From Pseudanabaena minima (GTDB taxonomy: Bacteria > Cyanobacteriota > Cyanobacteriia > Pseudanabaenales > Pseudanabaenaceae): DNA of 64,000 nt. Positions within the stretch are counted from its first letter, which is position 1; each line of letters begins with the position of its first letter. Below, piece by piece: positions 36,079 through 45,373 of this stretch. The stretch spans positions 1,240,001-1,304,000 of the forward strand of contig NZ_CP159508.1 in NCBI RefSeq assembly GCF_051131155.1, read 5' to 3'. The notes beneath the pieces were generated by a model that saw only the letters and a list, made by a program, of their open reading frames with translations, had not been told where the DNA came from and did no database searches. A program made the position numbers and the translations under genes.

Positions 36079-37131
36079 TTAAGGCGCAGGATTGAAATAG
36101 CGAGCATGAATTTGGTCAATTTCAGTCAAAATCTCCGCACTTAACTGAATCTTAGCACTGTCGATATTTTCCTTGAGTTGTTCCATTGTGGTTGCGCCAA
36201 TGATCGTGCTTGCCACAAACCAACGACTTCGTACAAATGCTAGCGCTAAATGGGTTGGTGATAAATCATATTTCTGAGCGATCGCCACATATTCTGCGGT
36301 TGCTGCCTTGACATTAACTTTGCTATATCGTTGCCCAAAGTTTGGGAATAGCGTGATACGAGTATTAGATGTTGCCTCTTGGACATACTTTCCAGATAAA
36401 TGCCCAAAAGCAAGTGGACTATAGGCAAGCAAACTTACCTGTTCACGGTAGCAAGCTTCAGCAAGGTGACTATCAAAGGTACGGTTTAGCAAATTATAGG
36501 CATTTTGGACTGAGACAATCTTGGGTAAACTTAGCTGCTTTGCAATGTGACTAAATTCACAGATACCCCATGCAGTCTCATTGCTAACTCCCAAATGGCG
36601 AATCTTCCCAGATTGAATTAATTCGGCAAAGGTTTGTAGTTGTTCAGCAATACTAACCATTTCTCGCTCTTGCATAGGCTCAAAACTCACTTGCCCAAAC
36701 ATCGGTACATTGCGATCAGGCCAGTGAATTTGATAGAGATCGATATAGTCAGTTTGTAAGCGTTTGAGGCTATCATCAACGGCTTGCAAAATATTTTTGC
36801 GACTGAGAGCTGCGATCGAGTCATCCCGTAGCCAACTGTAGTTACGCCCTGTACCAATAATTTTAGTAGCAATAATTAGTTGATCGCGTTTTTGCTTAAC
36901 CTGTGGTTTTGCCAACCATTCTCCAATATATTGCTCAGTTCTACCCTGTGTTGCTGCATTTGGCGGTACTGGATACATCTCAGCAGTATCAATAAAATTG
37001 ATCCCCTGTGCGATCGCATAGTCTAGTTGCTCATGGGCTTCAGCGATCGTGTTTTGTTGCCCATAGGTCATTGTTCCTAGGCAAATTTCGGACACCAAGA
37101 GTTCACTTGTACCTAGTCTCTTATATTCCAT
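36079..37131 (-). CDS. Aldo/keto reductase
   Basis: About 350 residues from the ATG at 37131. Family signatures are LGTMTYGQQN, FIDTAEMYPVPP (catalytic Asp and Tyr), a Lys in ATKIIG and the His in YQIHWPD. NADPH-dependent reduction of aldehydes and ketones is expected. It is close to Tas-type reductases. The gene ends eight bases before the glycosidase start on the same strand, so the two are probably co-transcribed. Confidence 0.93.
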   Translation of the reverse strand: MEYKRLGTSELLVSEICLGTMTYGQQNTIAEAHEQLDYAIAQGINFIDTAEMYPVPPNAATQGRTEQYIGEWLAKPQVKQKRDQLIIATKIIGTGRNYSWLRDDSIAALSRKNILQAVDDSLKRLQTDYIDLYQIHWPDRNVPMFGQVSFEPMQEREMVSIAEQLQTFAELIQSGKIRHLGVSNETAWGICEFSHIAKQLSLPKIVSVQNAYNLLNRTFDSHLAEACYREQVSLLAYSPLAFGHLSGKYVQEATSNTRITLFPNFGQRYSKVNVKAATAEYVAIAQKYDLSPTHLALAFVRSRWFVASTIIGATTMEQLKENIDSAKIQLSAEILTEIDQIHARYFNPAP

Positions 37132-37174
37132 GTTTAATGCACATATACCGCAAACATAACAATAACATCGCATT

Positions 37175-37212
37175 AATAAGAAAGGCTCGCTTAGCGAGCC
37201 TTTCTTATTGAT
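37175..37212 (-). terminator. Terminator hairpin of metK
   Basis: A 16-bp perfect stem (AATAAGAAAGGCTCGC, loop TTA) directly after the metK stop at 37217. Confidence 0.8.
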
Positions 37213-37216
37213 TAAA

Positions 37217-38455
37217 TTAAGCGTTCTTTTTCAGGATTTCTACTTTATCTAGACGTTCCCAAGGTAGGTCTAGATCATTGCGTCCCATGTGACCATAGGC
37301 TGCTACATCTTGATAAAAACGTCCCTTGCGATCGCTTGGTAAATTTTGCAAATCAAAATTCTTAATAATCGCCGCAGGGCGCAGATCAAAATGATCCTTA
37401 ACTAAGCGGAGTAAAGTTTCCTCGTCAACTTTGCCAGTGCCGAAGGTATCAATGTGCATACTGGTAGGACGCGCCACACCGATCGCATAGCTGATTTGTA
37501 ACTCGCACTTACTTGCAAGCCCTGCCGCCACAATATTTTTAGCAGCATGACGGGCTGCATAGGCGGCACTGCGATCAACTTTTGTAGGATCTTTGCCTGA
37601 GAAAGCACCGCCACCATGACGTGCATAGCCGCCGTAGGTATCAACGATAATTTTGCGTCCTGTTAGCCCAGAATCGCCTTGTGGTCCACCAATTACAAAC
37701 TTACCAGTAGGGTTAACTAGGTAGCGAGTTTGGTCATTGGGCTTGATCGATGTATCAGCAAAACTAGGCAAAACTACATGTGTCCAGAGATCGGCTTTAA
37801 TCCGTTCTTGTACTTTGGCTTCTTCGCTAATGCCATCGATCGCCGCATCATGCTGAGTCGAGATCAGGATCGTATCGATCTCCACAGGCTTATCACCTTC
37901 ATAAACCACGGTGACTTGAGTTTTACCATCGGGGCGCAAATAAGCCAAAGTGCCATTTTTGCGAACCACTGATAACTGACGGGCTAAGCGGTGGGCGATC
38001 GCGATCGGCATGGGCATAAACTCAGGCGTTTCGTCGCAAGCAAAACCAAACATAATTCCTTGGTCACCAGCGCCAACTGCTTCGAGGGCAGCATCTTCTT
38101 CTTCACCAGTGCGGGCTTCAAGCGCTACATTCACCCCTTGAGCAATGTCGGGAGACTGTTCGTCAAGCGCGACCATTACCGCACAGCTATTTGCAGAAAA
38201 GCCATTATCAGCATCTATATAACCAATTTCCGCAATTTTTTTCCGAGCAATATCGACGTAGTTGACATGCGCTTTAGTTGTGATTTCCCCTGTGATCAAG
38301 ACTAGACCCGTGTTAACTACAACCTCGGCAGCGACACGCGATCGCGGATCTTGAGCCAATAAGGTATCGAGAATCGTATCGGAAATTTGATCACAAATTT
38401 TATCAGGGTGACCTTCCGTAACTGATTCAGATGTAAATAAGAAGCGACTAGCCAA
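37217..38455 (-). CDS. metK: S-adenosylmethionine synthase
   Basis: A 412-residue enzyme that makes SAM from ATP and methionine. The signatures GHPDKICDQISD (ATP binding), GAGDQGIMFG and GGGAFSGKDPTKVDRSAA are all present, and the length is normal. It is divergent from the YbjN-like gene, with the homocysteine-biosynthesis gene (DUF39) beyond it, so methionine and SAM genes sit close together. No SAM riboswitch was recognised upstream. Confidence 0.97.
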   Translation of the reverse strand: MASRFLFTSESVTEGHPDKICDQISDTILDTLLAQDPRSRVAAEVVVNTGLVLITGEITTKAHVNYVDIARKKIAEIGYIDADNGFSANSCAVMVALDEQSPDIAQGVNVALEARTGEEEDAALEAVGAGDQGIMFGFACDETPEFMPMPIAIAHRLARQLSVVRKNGTLAYLRPDGKTQVTVVYEGDKPVEIDTILISTQHDAAIDGISEEAKVQERIKADLWTHVVLPSFADTSIKPNDQTRYLVNPTGKFVIGGPQGDSGLTGRKIIVDTYGGYARHGGGAFSGKDPTKVDRSAAYAARHAAKNIVAAGLASKCELQISYAIGVARPTSMHIDTFGTGKVDEETLLRLVKDHFDLRPAAIIKNFDLQNLPSDRKGRFYQDVAAYGHMGRNDLDLPWERLDKVEILKKNA

Positions 38456-38669
38456 CTATGTTTCCTCCTAAACGCAAGAAGTAATAAGGCAAATTTTTTG
38501 TATCTCTTAAGATTTATCCATCATAGTACAAGGCGTTATTTGGGCGTTATTTGTTTTGGCTGGTTTAATTGCCGCCAAGTGACCGCAAATTATTTCAAAA
38601 TTATTTCAAAAATCCTATGACAATGTAGCTGTGTATAGGTATAGTCTGATTAATCTAATTACTACTTAT

Positions 38670-38684
38670 TGATTGTCACAATCA
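38670..38684. promoter_or_regulatory. Small palindrome before the YbjN-like gene
   Basis: TGATTGT-C-ACAATCA, a perfect 7-1-7 palindrome 18 bases before the ATG at 38702 and about 215 bases before metK. It could be a protein-binding site, but no regulator could be named. Confidence 0.35.
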
Positions 38685-38701
38685 TAAAGTGTTCTCAAAC
38701 C

Positions 38702-39193
38702 ATGGAGGCTAATAACTTGAAATTTCAAACTACTGCTCAAGAAGCCTGTTATGAAAAAGTAGTAACATGGATGCAAGAGATATTTGGCAAATGTCCCTGT
38801 GCTCGCCAAGATATCCCAGGATTAGGCATATTTATGGGATCGGCGCTAGTGGAGGTGCTAGTCTTTCCTTGGGACGAAGATGATGCGGTGATTAATACTC
38901 GCTCTTATGTAGTAGTTGGAGCAGAGTTAAAGCCAGACTTAATGCGATACTTACTTGAAGAAAATGCCAAGATGATTTTTGGAGCCTTTGGGATATCGCC
39001 AGATAGTGAAATTCTCTTTGAGCATTCGATAGTCGGCTCTACCTGCGATATGAAAGAGCTAGAAGCCTCAGTTAAAGCTGTAATGGAAATCGCTGACGAA
39101 TACGACGATAAAATTGTCGATCGCTGGGGTGGTAAACGTGCGTTAGATCGCATTCATGCTGGTACGTTATCCAATAATGGCTGGTCATTATAA
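38702..39193 (+). CDS. YbjN-domain protein
   Basis: About 163 residues from the ATG at 38702. The pattern ALVEVLVFPWDEDDAVINTRSYVVVGAELKPDLMRYLLEENAKMIFGAFGIS and the C-terminal ASVKAVMEIADEYDDKIVDRWGGKRA match the cyanobacterial YbjN/T3SS chaperone-like family. The function in cyanobacteria is not known. A terminator hairpin follows. Confidence 0.8.
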   Translation: MEANNLKFQTTAQEACYEKVVTWMQEIFGKCPCARQDIPGLGIFMGSALVEVLVFPWDEDDAVINTRSYVVVGAELKPDLMRYLLEENAKMIFGAFGISPDSEILFEHSIVGSTCDMKELEASVKAVMEIADEYDDKIVDRWGGKRALDRIHAGTLSNNGWSL

Positions 39194-39202
39194 AAAAACA
39201 AA

Positions 39203-39245
39203 ATAAAAAACAAAGGGGACGTTTAGCGTCCCCTTTGTTTTTTAT
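39203..39245 (+). terminator. Terminator hairpin of the YbjN gene
   Basis: A 19-bp stem (39203-39221 with 39227-39245, loop TTTAG) ending in a run of T. Confidence 0.85.
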
Positions 39246-39294
39246 GAGAGCGCAAAGCGCTATATTCTAGGTAACTGCCATTTAGCAAAGTCCT

Positions 39295-40461
39295 ATGCCT
39301 CAAACGATCGCCGATATTAATGCCAAAATCAAAGCTGGTAAGGCTAAAGTCCTCACGGCTACCGAACTGAAAGCCCTTGTCGCTGATGTCGGTGTCACCC
39401 AAGCTGCTAAACAAGTTGATGTGATCGTTACAGGCACATTTGAGCCGATGGAATCATCGGGAGCAATTCTAAACTTAGGACATACCGATCCACCAATTAA
39501 AATTCGGACTTGTTGGATTGATGGTGTGCCAGCCTATGCAGGATTTGGGGCTGTTGATATTTATTTAGGTGCGACCCAAGAGGCTGATCCTACGGATGAA
39601 GCACCGCAATATCGTGGGGGTGGGCATGTAATTGCAGATTTGATCGCAGGGAAGACGGTGAACTTTAAAGCGATCGGGCATCCTAATGATTGCTATCCTC
39701 GCGCCAACTTTGAAACAACGATTACGAAAGAATCTATTAATCAGTTCTATCTATTTAACCCACGCAATTTATATCAAAATTTTATTGTCGGTGTGAATGG
39801 TGGTGAAGAAACTCTCTATACTTATTTAGGTCCATTGCAACCCCGTTTAGGTAATGCTGTTTACTCCAATCCTGGGGCAATTTCACCATTATGGAATGAT
39901 CCTGATTTGCAGTTAATTGGTATTGGTACGCGCATTTTTATGGGTGGAGGGATTGGCTATGTGGCTTGGGAAGGAACACAGCACTTTCCGTTGCAAAAGC
40001 GGTTGGAAAATCGCACACCGATTGGACCTGCGGCAACGCTTGCTCTAATTGGTGATGCGAAGCAAATGACTTCTGAATGGGTTCGTGGCTGCTATTTCCG
40101 CAATTATGGTGCATCTTTGATGATGGGAGTTGCAGTTCCACTTCCTGCGATTAACGAGGAAGTTGTCGCAAGAGCTGCTGTACTGGATGAAGAACTAGTT
40201 GCACCTGTGATAGACTTCTCAATCCCGCGCCGAGTACGTCCGATTTTTGGTTCTGTTTCCTATGCTCAACTCAAGTCTGGCAAAATCACGATCGCTGGTT
40301 CAACAGTGCGTACAGCACCTCTAGCAAGTCTTCATTTATCGGAAGAAGCTGCTAAATCTCTGAAGGATTGGATTGTAAAAGGAGAATTTACGCTGACAGA
40401 ACCTGTGGCTATGTTGCCAAGCGATCGCGCGTTTTTACCGCAAGATGTGCGTGGGTTTTAG
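39295..40461 (+). CDS. Homocysteine biosynthesis protein (DUF39)
   Basis: A 388-residue DUF39-type protein (VTGTFEPMESSGAILNLGHTDPPIK, GGGHVIADLIAGKTV, FMGGGIGYVAWEGTQHFP). Members from archaea and some bacteria convert aspartate semialdehyde to homocysteine with a sulfur source. Cyanobacteria commonly carry such proteins. It lies 0.8 kb from metK, and cysK and asd lie elsewhere in the window, so a sulfur-amino-acid role is consistent. Confidence 0.85.
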   Translation: MPQTIADINAKIKAGKAKVLTATELKALVADVGVTQAAKQVDVIVTGTFEPMESSGAILNLGHTDPPIKIRTCWIDGVPAYAGFGAVDIYLGATQEADPTDEAPQYRGGGHVIADLIAGKTVNFKAIGHPNDCYPRANFETTITKESINQFYLFNPRNLYQNFIVGVNGGEETLYTYLGPLQPRLGNAVYSNPGAISPLWNDPDLQLIGIGTRIFMGGGIGYVAWEGTQHFPLQKRLENRTPIGPAATLALIGDAKQMTSEWVRGCYFRNYGASLMMGVAVPLPAINEEVVARAAVLDEELVAPVIDFSIPRRVRPIFGSVSYAQLKSGKITIAGSTVRTAPLASLHLSEEAAKSLKDWIVKGEFTLTEPVAMLPSDRAFLPQDVRGF

Positions 40462-40547
40462 CTTTTAATTTTACGCGATCGCGGATCTGACTAGCATTGT
40501 TCTCACTGAACTGCAAGTCCCTGAGATTGACTCGGCGTTGATCAATA
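40462..40547 (+). other. Short open stretch interrupted by the IS5 element
   Basis: Downstream of DUF39 the frame reading TSIVLTELQVPEIDSALIN runs to the IS border. Joining it to the sequence after the IS, with one TAA target copy, keeps the frame open (NNMGNSTRIVSNKTDY) to a stop near 41525. It has no start codon and no recognised family, so it may be a gene fragment or chance. Confidence 0.3.
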
Positions 40548-40548
40548 A

Positions 40549-41459
40549 GAGCGTGTTTGAGAAGTTTTCGGGGGTAAAAAAGGTATAAAAAAGCTCCCAA
40601 AGGTATAGCCTGTCAATATAGAAAAACAAAGACAGACCTATGGAAGCAACAAAGAAATCATACCCCACAGACTTAACTGATAGTCAGTGGGAAGTGGTAA
40701 AAGACTTGATACCCGCCGCAGGAACAGGAGGCAGAAAGAGAACCGTAGATATTAGAGCAGTACTCAATGGTATTTTCTACATTAACGCCGCAGGCTGTGC
40801 ATGGCGAATGCTGCCCCATGACTTTCCCGTATGGCAAACTGTCTATCATTACTTTCGACATTGGCGAATTACCAACACATGGCAAGAGATAAATGCTAAA
40901 TTGCAACAATGGTATCGAGTCAGTGAAGGAAGAGAAGCAACGCCCAGTGCGGGTTGTATTGACAGCCAATCAACCAAAATCGCTAGTCGATTAGCATCAC
41001 CTGAAGCAGTTGGTATTGATGGTAACAAGCTGGTCAATGGGAGAAAACGACATATTTTGGTGGACACATTGGGTTTGCTATTGATGGTGGTAGTTAGTGC
41101 GGCGAATCTCGATGATCGCAAGGGGGCAGTTATGCTTTTAGAAAAAATCAACCATCGTGACCATTTTCCCCGTCTGTCAACGATTTGGGTGGATCGTGGC
41201 TATAGGGGGCAAGCTTTCATTATGGCTATTCTGCATACTTTTTACTGGTGTTTACAAGTGGTTGTTCCTGCTGTTGGGCAAAAGGGGTTTGTCGTCCAAC
41301 AGAAGCGTTGGGTGGTTGAGCGTACTTTTGCTTGGTTTTCTCGGTTTCGACGCTTGAACAGAGAATACGAACTTTTACCTGAAACTTCTGAGGCTTTTTT
41401 CTATGTCGGCATGATTCATATCCTCCTTAAACGCCTCGCTTAACTTCTCAAACACGCTC
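40549..41459 (+). mobile_element. Intact IS5-family insertion sequence
   Basis: A 911-bp element with perfect 18-bp terminal inverted repeats (GAGCGTGTTTGAGAAGTT at 40549-40566 and its complement at 41442-41459), flanked by a TAA direct repeat (40546-40548 and 41460-41462) as expected for TNA target duplication. One unbroken transposase gene lies inside, so it is likely still active. Confidence 0.92.
40640..41443 (+). CDS. IS5-family transposase
   Basis: A 267-residue DDE transposase: N-terminal DUF4096-type domain (YPTDLTDSQWEVVKDLIP, INAAGCAWRMLPHDFPVW) and catalytic triad in CIDSQSTK, WVDRGYRG and WVVERTFAWFSRFRRL. Related elements often need a frameshift between two frames; here the gene is in one frame. 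The stop codon overlaps the right terminal repeat. Confidence 0.95.
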   Translation: MEATKKSYPTDLTDSQWEVVKDLIPAAGTGGRKRTVDIRAVLNGIFYINAAGCAWRMLPHDFPVWQTVYHYFRHWRITNTWQEINAKLQQWYRVSEGREATPSAGCIDSQSTKIASRLASPEAVGIDGNKLVNGRKRHILVDTLGLLLMVVVSAANLDDRKGAVMLLEKINHRDHFPRLSTIWVDRGYRGQAFIMAILHTFYWCLQVVVPAVGQKGFVVQQKRWVVERTFAWFSRFRRLNREYELLPETSEAFFYVGMIHILLKRLA

Positions 41460-41622
41460 TAACATGGGTAATTCAACGAGAATTGTTAGTAATAAGACTG
41501 ACTATTCAGTGATCATTTTAACCTAAACAAGTCCAATCGTCTGCTTTGGTATTGCACACAAGTAGCGTTGGTGTTGGGTTTGATTCTTCTTCCCAACCTA
41601 TGAAATCGAAGATCATGGCACT

Positions 41623-44600
41623 CTAGGGGCTGGAAATCTCATTATTCTCTGATTCAGAGCGCGTGGCATCTAGCAATGAATGAGGCACTGCAAGTTCAGG
41701 AGTAAATTCGTCTCTTAACTGGAGCACCATTGCAATATAGGTGGTTAAAGCTTTGTGATAGTTTGCTTGGTGAATAACATCAACACATCCTCGAATCACT
41801 TGATACAAGTCTTCGTAGATTGCTTCAGATCGCTCACTTTTATCGATAGCATTTACAATTCTGGGCGACTGCTCGTAATAAAATTCTACTAAATCTTGAC
41901 CAGAGGGTAAGTTCAACATATATTGATCACGGAACTGCCGCAATGTTTGGAGTTCCTCACAGTCATCTGATAGACCACGGGCATTGATGCAAGCTGTTGT
42001 TATGTAACAACCTATCTTCTTTTTAGTGGTTGTTCCTTTATTCTTGCCAACCTCTTCTTTTGACGTTGGGACAACATCTTTCTTTAGAGTTTCTTCATCA
42101 ATCGTCTGGGTAACTGCATCTTTATCATCAATATTGGAATCAACTAGCGATGGATCCAAACTGCGTACTAATTCTTTGAGTTTTTCATGCCCCTTTTGTT
42201 TGTTGATCCAGATCTTTTTCAAAGCTTCAAATTCTTTTGGAAAGAGGGATTTAATTGCAACTAACTTCTCGGTTGGTGAATTACCAGGAAGTATCTTAGA
42301 GCCAAGTCCTTGTTTTGCGCTCCTAGTATCTGCATCCTCTAAGACATTGGGATTACCCAAATGGAACTCTGTAATATCTTTTTTAAGCTCAATGTTTCCA
42401 TAAACATGGACTTCAATGTCTTGAGCCTTATAATTTCCCTCGCAAATTAATTCAACCGACTTAGGTTCCTTGGACAATATATCATCCAAAACGAGAATAA
42501 AGCTTCTCCGTTCTGGGCAAGCAGTACCATAAGCAAATACTGAGCGATTTCGCACAGTAGGATTTAATACAAAGTGGGTATCCCCATAATAATTAGGACC
42601 TTTATTAAGCTGATAAGCATGATTTATGCAAGACATGGCTGGCAAATCTGTAAGGCTAAGAGGCGAATCAAATCCAACTTGTTGCTCATCTTTTTCTTTC
42701 CGCTCTTGACCATAATCTAAGCCACGACCCAATACATCCTCCACAATTTTGACTGTGGAATCAGTCTCAAGATTAGGCAAATAATTTTTAACACGTTTCT
42801 CTTGTTCAAAAACTGAGAAAAATGGTTTGTAAGAATCAACTACCTCACCACTACTTTTGAGCATATCTTGAGACTTAGTAGTCAAAGTGATTGGCCAATC
42901 ATTTAAGTTAGATAAGCCTTTGTTCATTGTTTTTATTGCTTCTTCTTTACTCAGTTTTTTTGTTTCCGTAAAATAGGAAATTATTCTTTGCTTGGCTCCT
43001 GCTTCTTCCCCTCCTTCCTTTTCTTCCACATCACTCAGATATTCCATCTGAGAGTTATTGAGGCGCTCCCATCCTTTTTTCCCTTGCTCTTCTTTTGTAA
43101 TGCTAAAAGCATCTTTGGGATCAATCGCTTTGCTTACAGAATCACGTAAACTATTAATGTCATTTGTTTTAAAAGAGCGAGCTTGATCTTTCCAAGTTCC
43201 TGGGGCTGTATTCGCTTTTAGTCCCGTATCTTTCCACTTTACTTTTCCGCCTTCATCCAAGTCCAGTAGATTTTTAAAAAAGTTTTCCGAAACTTCTCCA
43301 TAAAGATCTTTGAGTGGAAAAGTATAGCCTTCAGGGGCTTTCATTTCTCCAGCTTTTACATCTTTAAGACTGAGGGAACCTATTTTACTCTCAAATTGAT
43401 GGCGCAACAGTTCAAATACCTCAGATGGAGTTTTCTTTAGCCCAGAAGCCATTAATCTGATACTAGCATCAGCTTTTTTAAGAGAGGTTTTATCTTGAGC
43501 ATACATACCAACTGGATCATCACCAGCCAAGACTTCAGCCATTTTCAATGCATCTTCCGCATCTTGCTGAGAAAGTGCATTAGATTCTTTAGACTCTGAA
43601 GTGTTAGTTTTCAATTCGGAGATCAATCTATCCTTCTGACTAGCCAATAGAGCTTTAGCAATTTTATGTCCTTCTTGCCCCATATGGAGCTTTCTGGCGA
43701 TCACCATTCCAATCGTTTGGAAGGCAGCTAGAACTTTTTGGGCATTGTGGCTTACAGCCATTTTACTTTCATCTTTCTGGAACTGGGCTTCATAAGTACT
43801 AATAATATCCTCAATTCGTCCCTTCAATGTTTTATCACTAAACAATACCGTATCTAGCTTCAATTCACCGTTATCGGGTAGAAGTGAATTACCAGAGATG
43901 ATTGCTGGAACGCCTTTTAGAATAGTGTCTGCATCTAGTGGTTTCCGTTGGAGAGTCAGTTGAGCTGTCCCAGCTGTCTTGCCACCATTCTGTTGCACCA
44001 CATGAGTCAACTCATGGGCAATCAACTCCTGTCCCCCTCGACTTCCCGGCTCATAGGCTCCCTGCCGAAAGAACACATCTTGCCCGGTGGTAAAAGCTTT
44101 TGCTTGAATCGATTTATTTAATTGATCAGACTGTGAATCTGTATGTACTTTTACGCCACTAAAATCTGCCCCCATCGCTTGTCCCATCGACCGTTGCAGA
44201 TTTGCATCTAGCGATTGCCCACTACCCCGTGCACTTTGAATTGCCGATTCTAAATCCGTTGAGGCTTCACCACCGCCAATATTTTCACGCCTTTGGACTA
44301 TAGGCTTCATTTGCACTTCTTCATCTTCTTCCGTCCCTTGACGTTGCACTGGCTGACTTTGTGAAGTAGTTGATGCACTAGTTGATGAATTAATTTGTTG
44401 AACTACCCTAGCCGCATTAGCATCCGCTTCCTGTTCATACTTGTCATTTGGTTCACCGATCGCAAGTTTTGCTTGAATCGCCATCTTTTGTGCATTCTTT
44501 GCCCTCAATTGATTCTCAAACTTTCGCTGAACTGGCTGATCTTGCGAAGTCATTGGCGAATTAATTTGTTGAACTACCCTAGCCGCAGTAGCATCCGCTT

Positions 44601-45060
44601 CCTGTTCATACTTGTCATTTGGCTCACCGATCGCAAGTTTTGCTTGGATCTCCATTCTCTGAGCATTCTTTGCCCTCAATCGATTCTCAAACTTTCGCTG
44701 TACTGGTGGAGGCTCAGGATTCATTGTGAACTCTTTTGTATCTTCCTGTTCGCCTTCACTTTTCTCTTCTTCTACAGCTTCTTGTCTTTGAATTGATTGA
44801 TTTTGTAAGGCTGCATTCGCTCTCTCAGCAGCGATCGCCTTCAGACGATTTCCAGATTTTCGTTGCACTGGTGTTGCTGATTCTAAACTTGGCGTATTAA
44901 TTATTTTTTCAAGGAAATTTTCAGAATATCCTGACTTGCGTGCAACTGACTCTTCTTTCTCGTCAGACTTCAATGGAGCAAATAGTCTAGGTTGTAAATT
45001 TAGAGATGTAGGATTTACTAAGGATGAAGCTTTTGTGGATCTGTCATTAGTATGTCCCAT
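41623..45060 (-). CDS. Giant DUF4157 (eCIS-core) protein with metalloprotease motif and CFI-box-like C-terminus
   Basis: An 1145-residue protein. Residues 1-280 are disordered and contain VQRK-type motifs and a 57-residue tandem repeat (from about residues 119 and 176; core AKLAIGEPNDKYEQEADA). The DUF4157 domain follows (about residues 280-365): SMGQAMGADFSGVKVHTDSQ, then the zinc motif HELTH at 349-353. The middle (370-800) is helical and unrecognised. A beta-rich segment near residue 815 (GDTHFVLNPTVRNR) faintly resembles toxin domains of the DUF3626/ART kind. The C-terminus has CYITTAC (C1018, C1024), similar to CFI-box domains. DUF4157 proteins are linked to extracellular contractile injection systems as effectors or processing proteins. 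No sheath or tube genes are nearby. Confidence 0.75.
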   Translation of the reverse strand: MGHTNDRSTKASSLVNPTSLNLQPRLFAPLKSDEKEESVARKSGYSENFLEKIINTPSLESATPVQRKSGNRLKAIAAERANAALQNQSIQRQEAVEEEKSEGEQEDTKEFTMNPEPPPVQRKFENRLRAKNAQRMEIQAKLAIGEPNDKYEQEADATAARVVQQINSPMTSQDQPVQRKFENQLRAKNAQKMAIQAKLAIGEPNDKYEQEADANAARVVQQINSSTSASTTSQSQPVQRQGTEEDEEVQMKPIVQRRENIGGGEASTDLESAIQSARGSGQSLDANLQRSMGQAMGADFSGVKVHTDSQSDQLNKSIQAKAFTTGQDVFFRQGAYEPGSRGGQELIAHELTHVVQQNGGKTAGTAQLTLQRKPLDADTILKGVPAIISGNSLLPDNGELKLDTVLFSDKTLKGRIEDIISTYEAQFQKDESKMAVSHNAQKVLAAFQTIGMVIARKLHMGQEGHKIAKALLASQKDRLISELKTNTSESKESNALSQQDAEDALKMAEVLAGDDPVGMYAQDKTSLKKADASIRLMASGLKKTPSEVFELLRHQFESKIGSLSLKDVKAGEMKAPEGYTFPLKDLYGEVSENFFKNLLDLDEGGKVKWKDTGLKANTAPGTWKDQARSFKTNDINSLRDSVSKAIDPKDAFSITKEEQGKKGWERLNNSQMEYLSDVEEKEGGEEAGAKQRIISYFTETKKLSKEEAIKTMNKGLSNLNDWPITLTTKSQDMLKSSGEVVDSYKPFFSVFEQEKRVKNYLPNLETDSTVKIVEDVLGRGLDYGQERKEKDEQQVGFDSPLSLTDLPAMSCINHAYQLNKGPNYYGDTHFVLNPTVRNRSVFAYGTACPERRSFILVLDDILSKEPKSVELICEGNYKAQDIEVHVYGNIELKKDITEFHLGNPNVLEDADTRSAKQGLGSKILPGNSPTEKLVAIKSLFPKEFEALKKIWINKQKGHEKLKELVRSLDPSLVDSNIDDKDAVTQTIDEETLKKDVVPTSKEEVGKNKGTTTKKKIGCYITTACINARGLSDDCEELQTLRQFRDQYMLNLPSGQDLVEFYYEQSPRIVNAIDKSERSEAIYEDLYQVIRGCVDVIHQANYHKALTTYIAMVLQLRDEFTPELAVPHSLLDATRSESENNEISSP

Positions 45061-45373
45061 ATATAGTTAGCTCCTGCTATTTTCTATAATTCCTTGAAAG
45101 TTGTAAGCAAACGTTTAGTTAATGTTAAGTGTCGCATAATTATTTTTAAATACTAATAAATTTTGTATCCGCTCCGATGTGTATGTTTGAGAAATTCTAT
45201 GAAGAGATCGCCATCAGCAAACCTTTAGTAGATAGATAATTGAGACGATCGCCTAGGAATCACGACTCACAGTAATAGCGATCGCCGAAGCATTGTTTGC
45301 AGAGTACATGTCATAAAATTACTAGCTACAGCCATACAAGTTTTTAATACGCCCAGCTACTTACTTTTTGGGA
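45061..45373. other. Intergenic region with HIP1-containing repeat
   Basis: No gene seen in 313 bases. It contains the start region of the DUF4157 gene and a 56-bp repeat unit (45231-45286) of the GATAGAT-HIP1 family. Confidence 0.6.
45231..45286 (+). repeat. HIP1-bearing direct repeat (copy 1)
   Basis: Starts GATAGATAATTGAGACGATC and ends AGTAATAGCGATCGCC. About three quarters of its positions match a unit at 47568-47622 on the other side of the VOC lipoprotein gene. Confidence 0.65.

Noticed and set aside
38456..38701. Possible SAM riboswitch upstream of metK
   Set aside because: No conserved riboswitch core could be recognised in the 213-246 bases.
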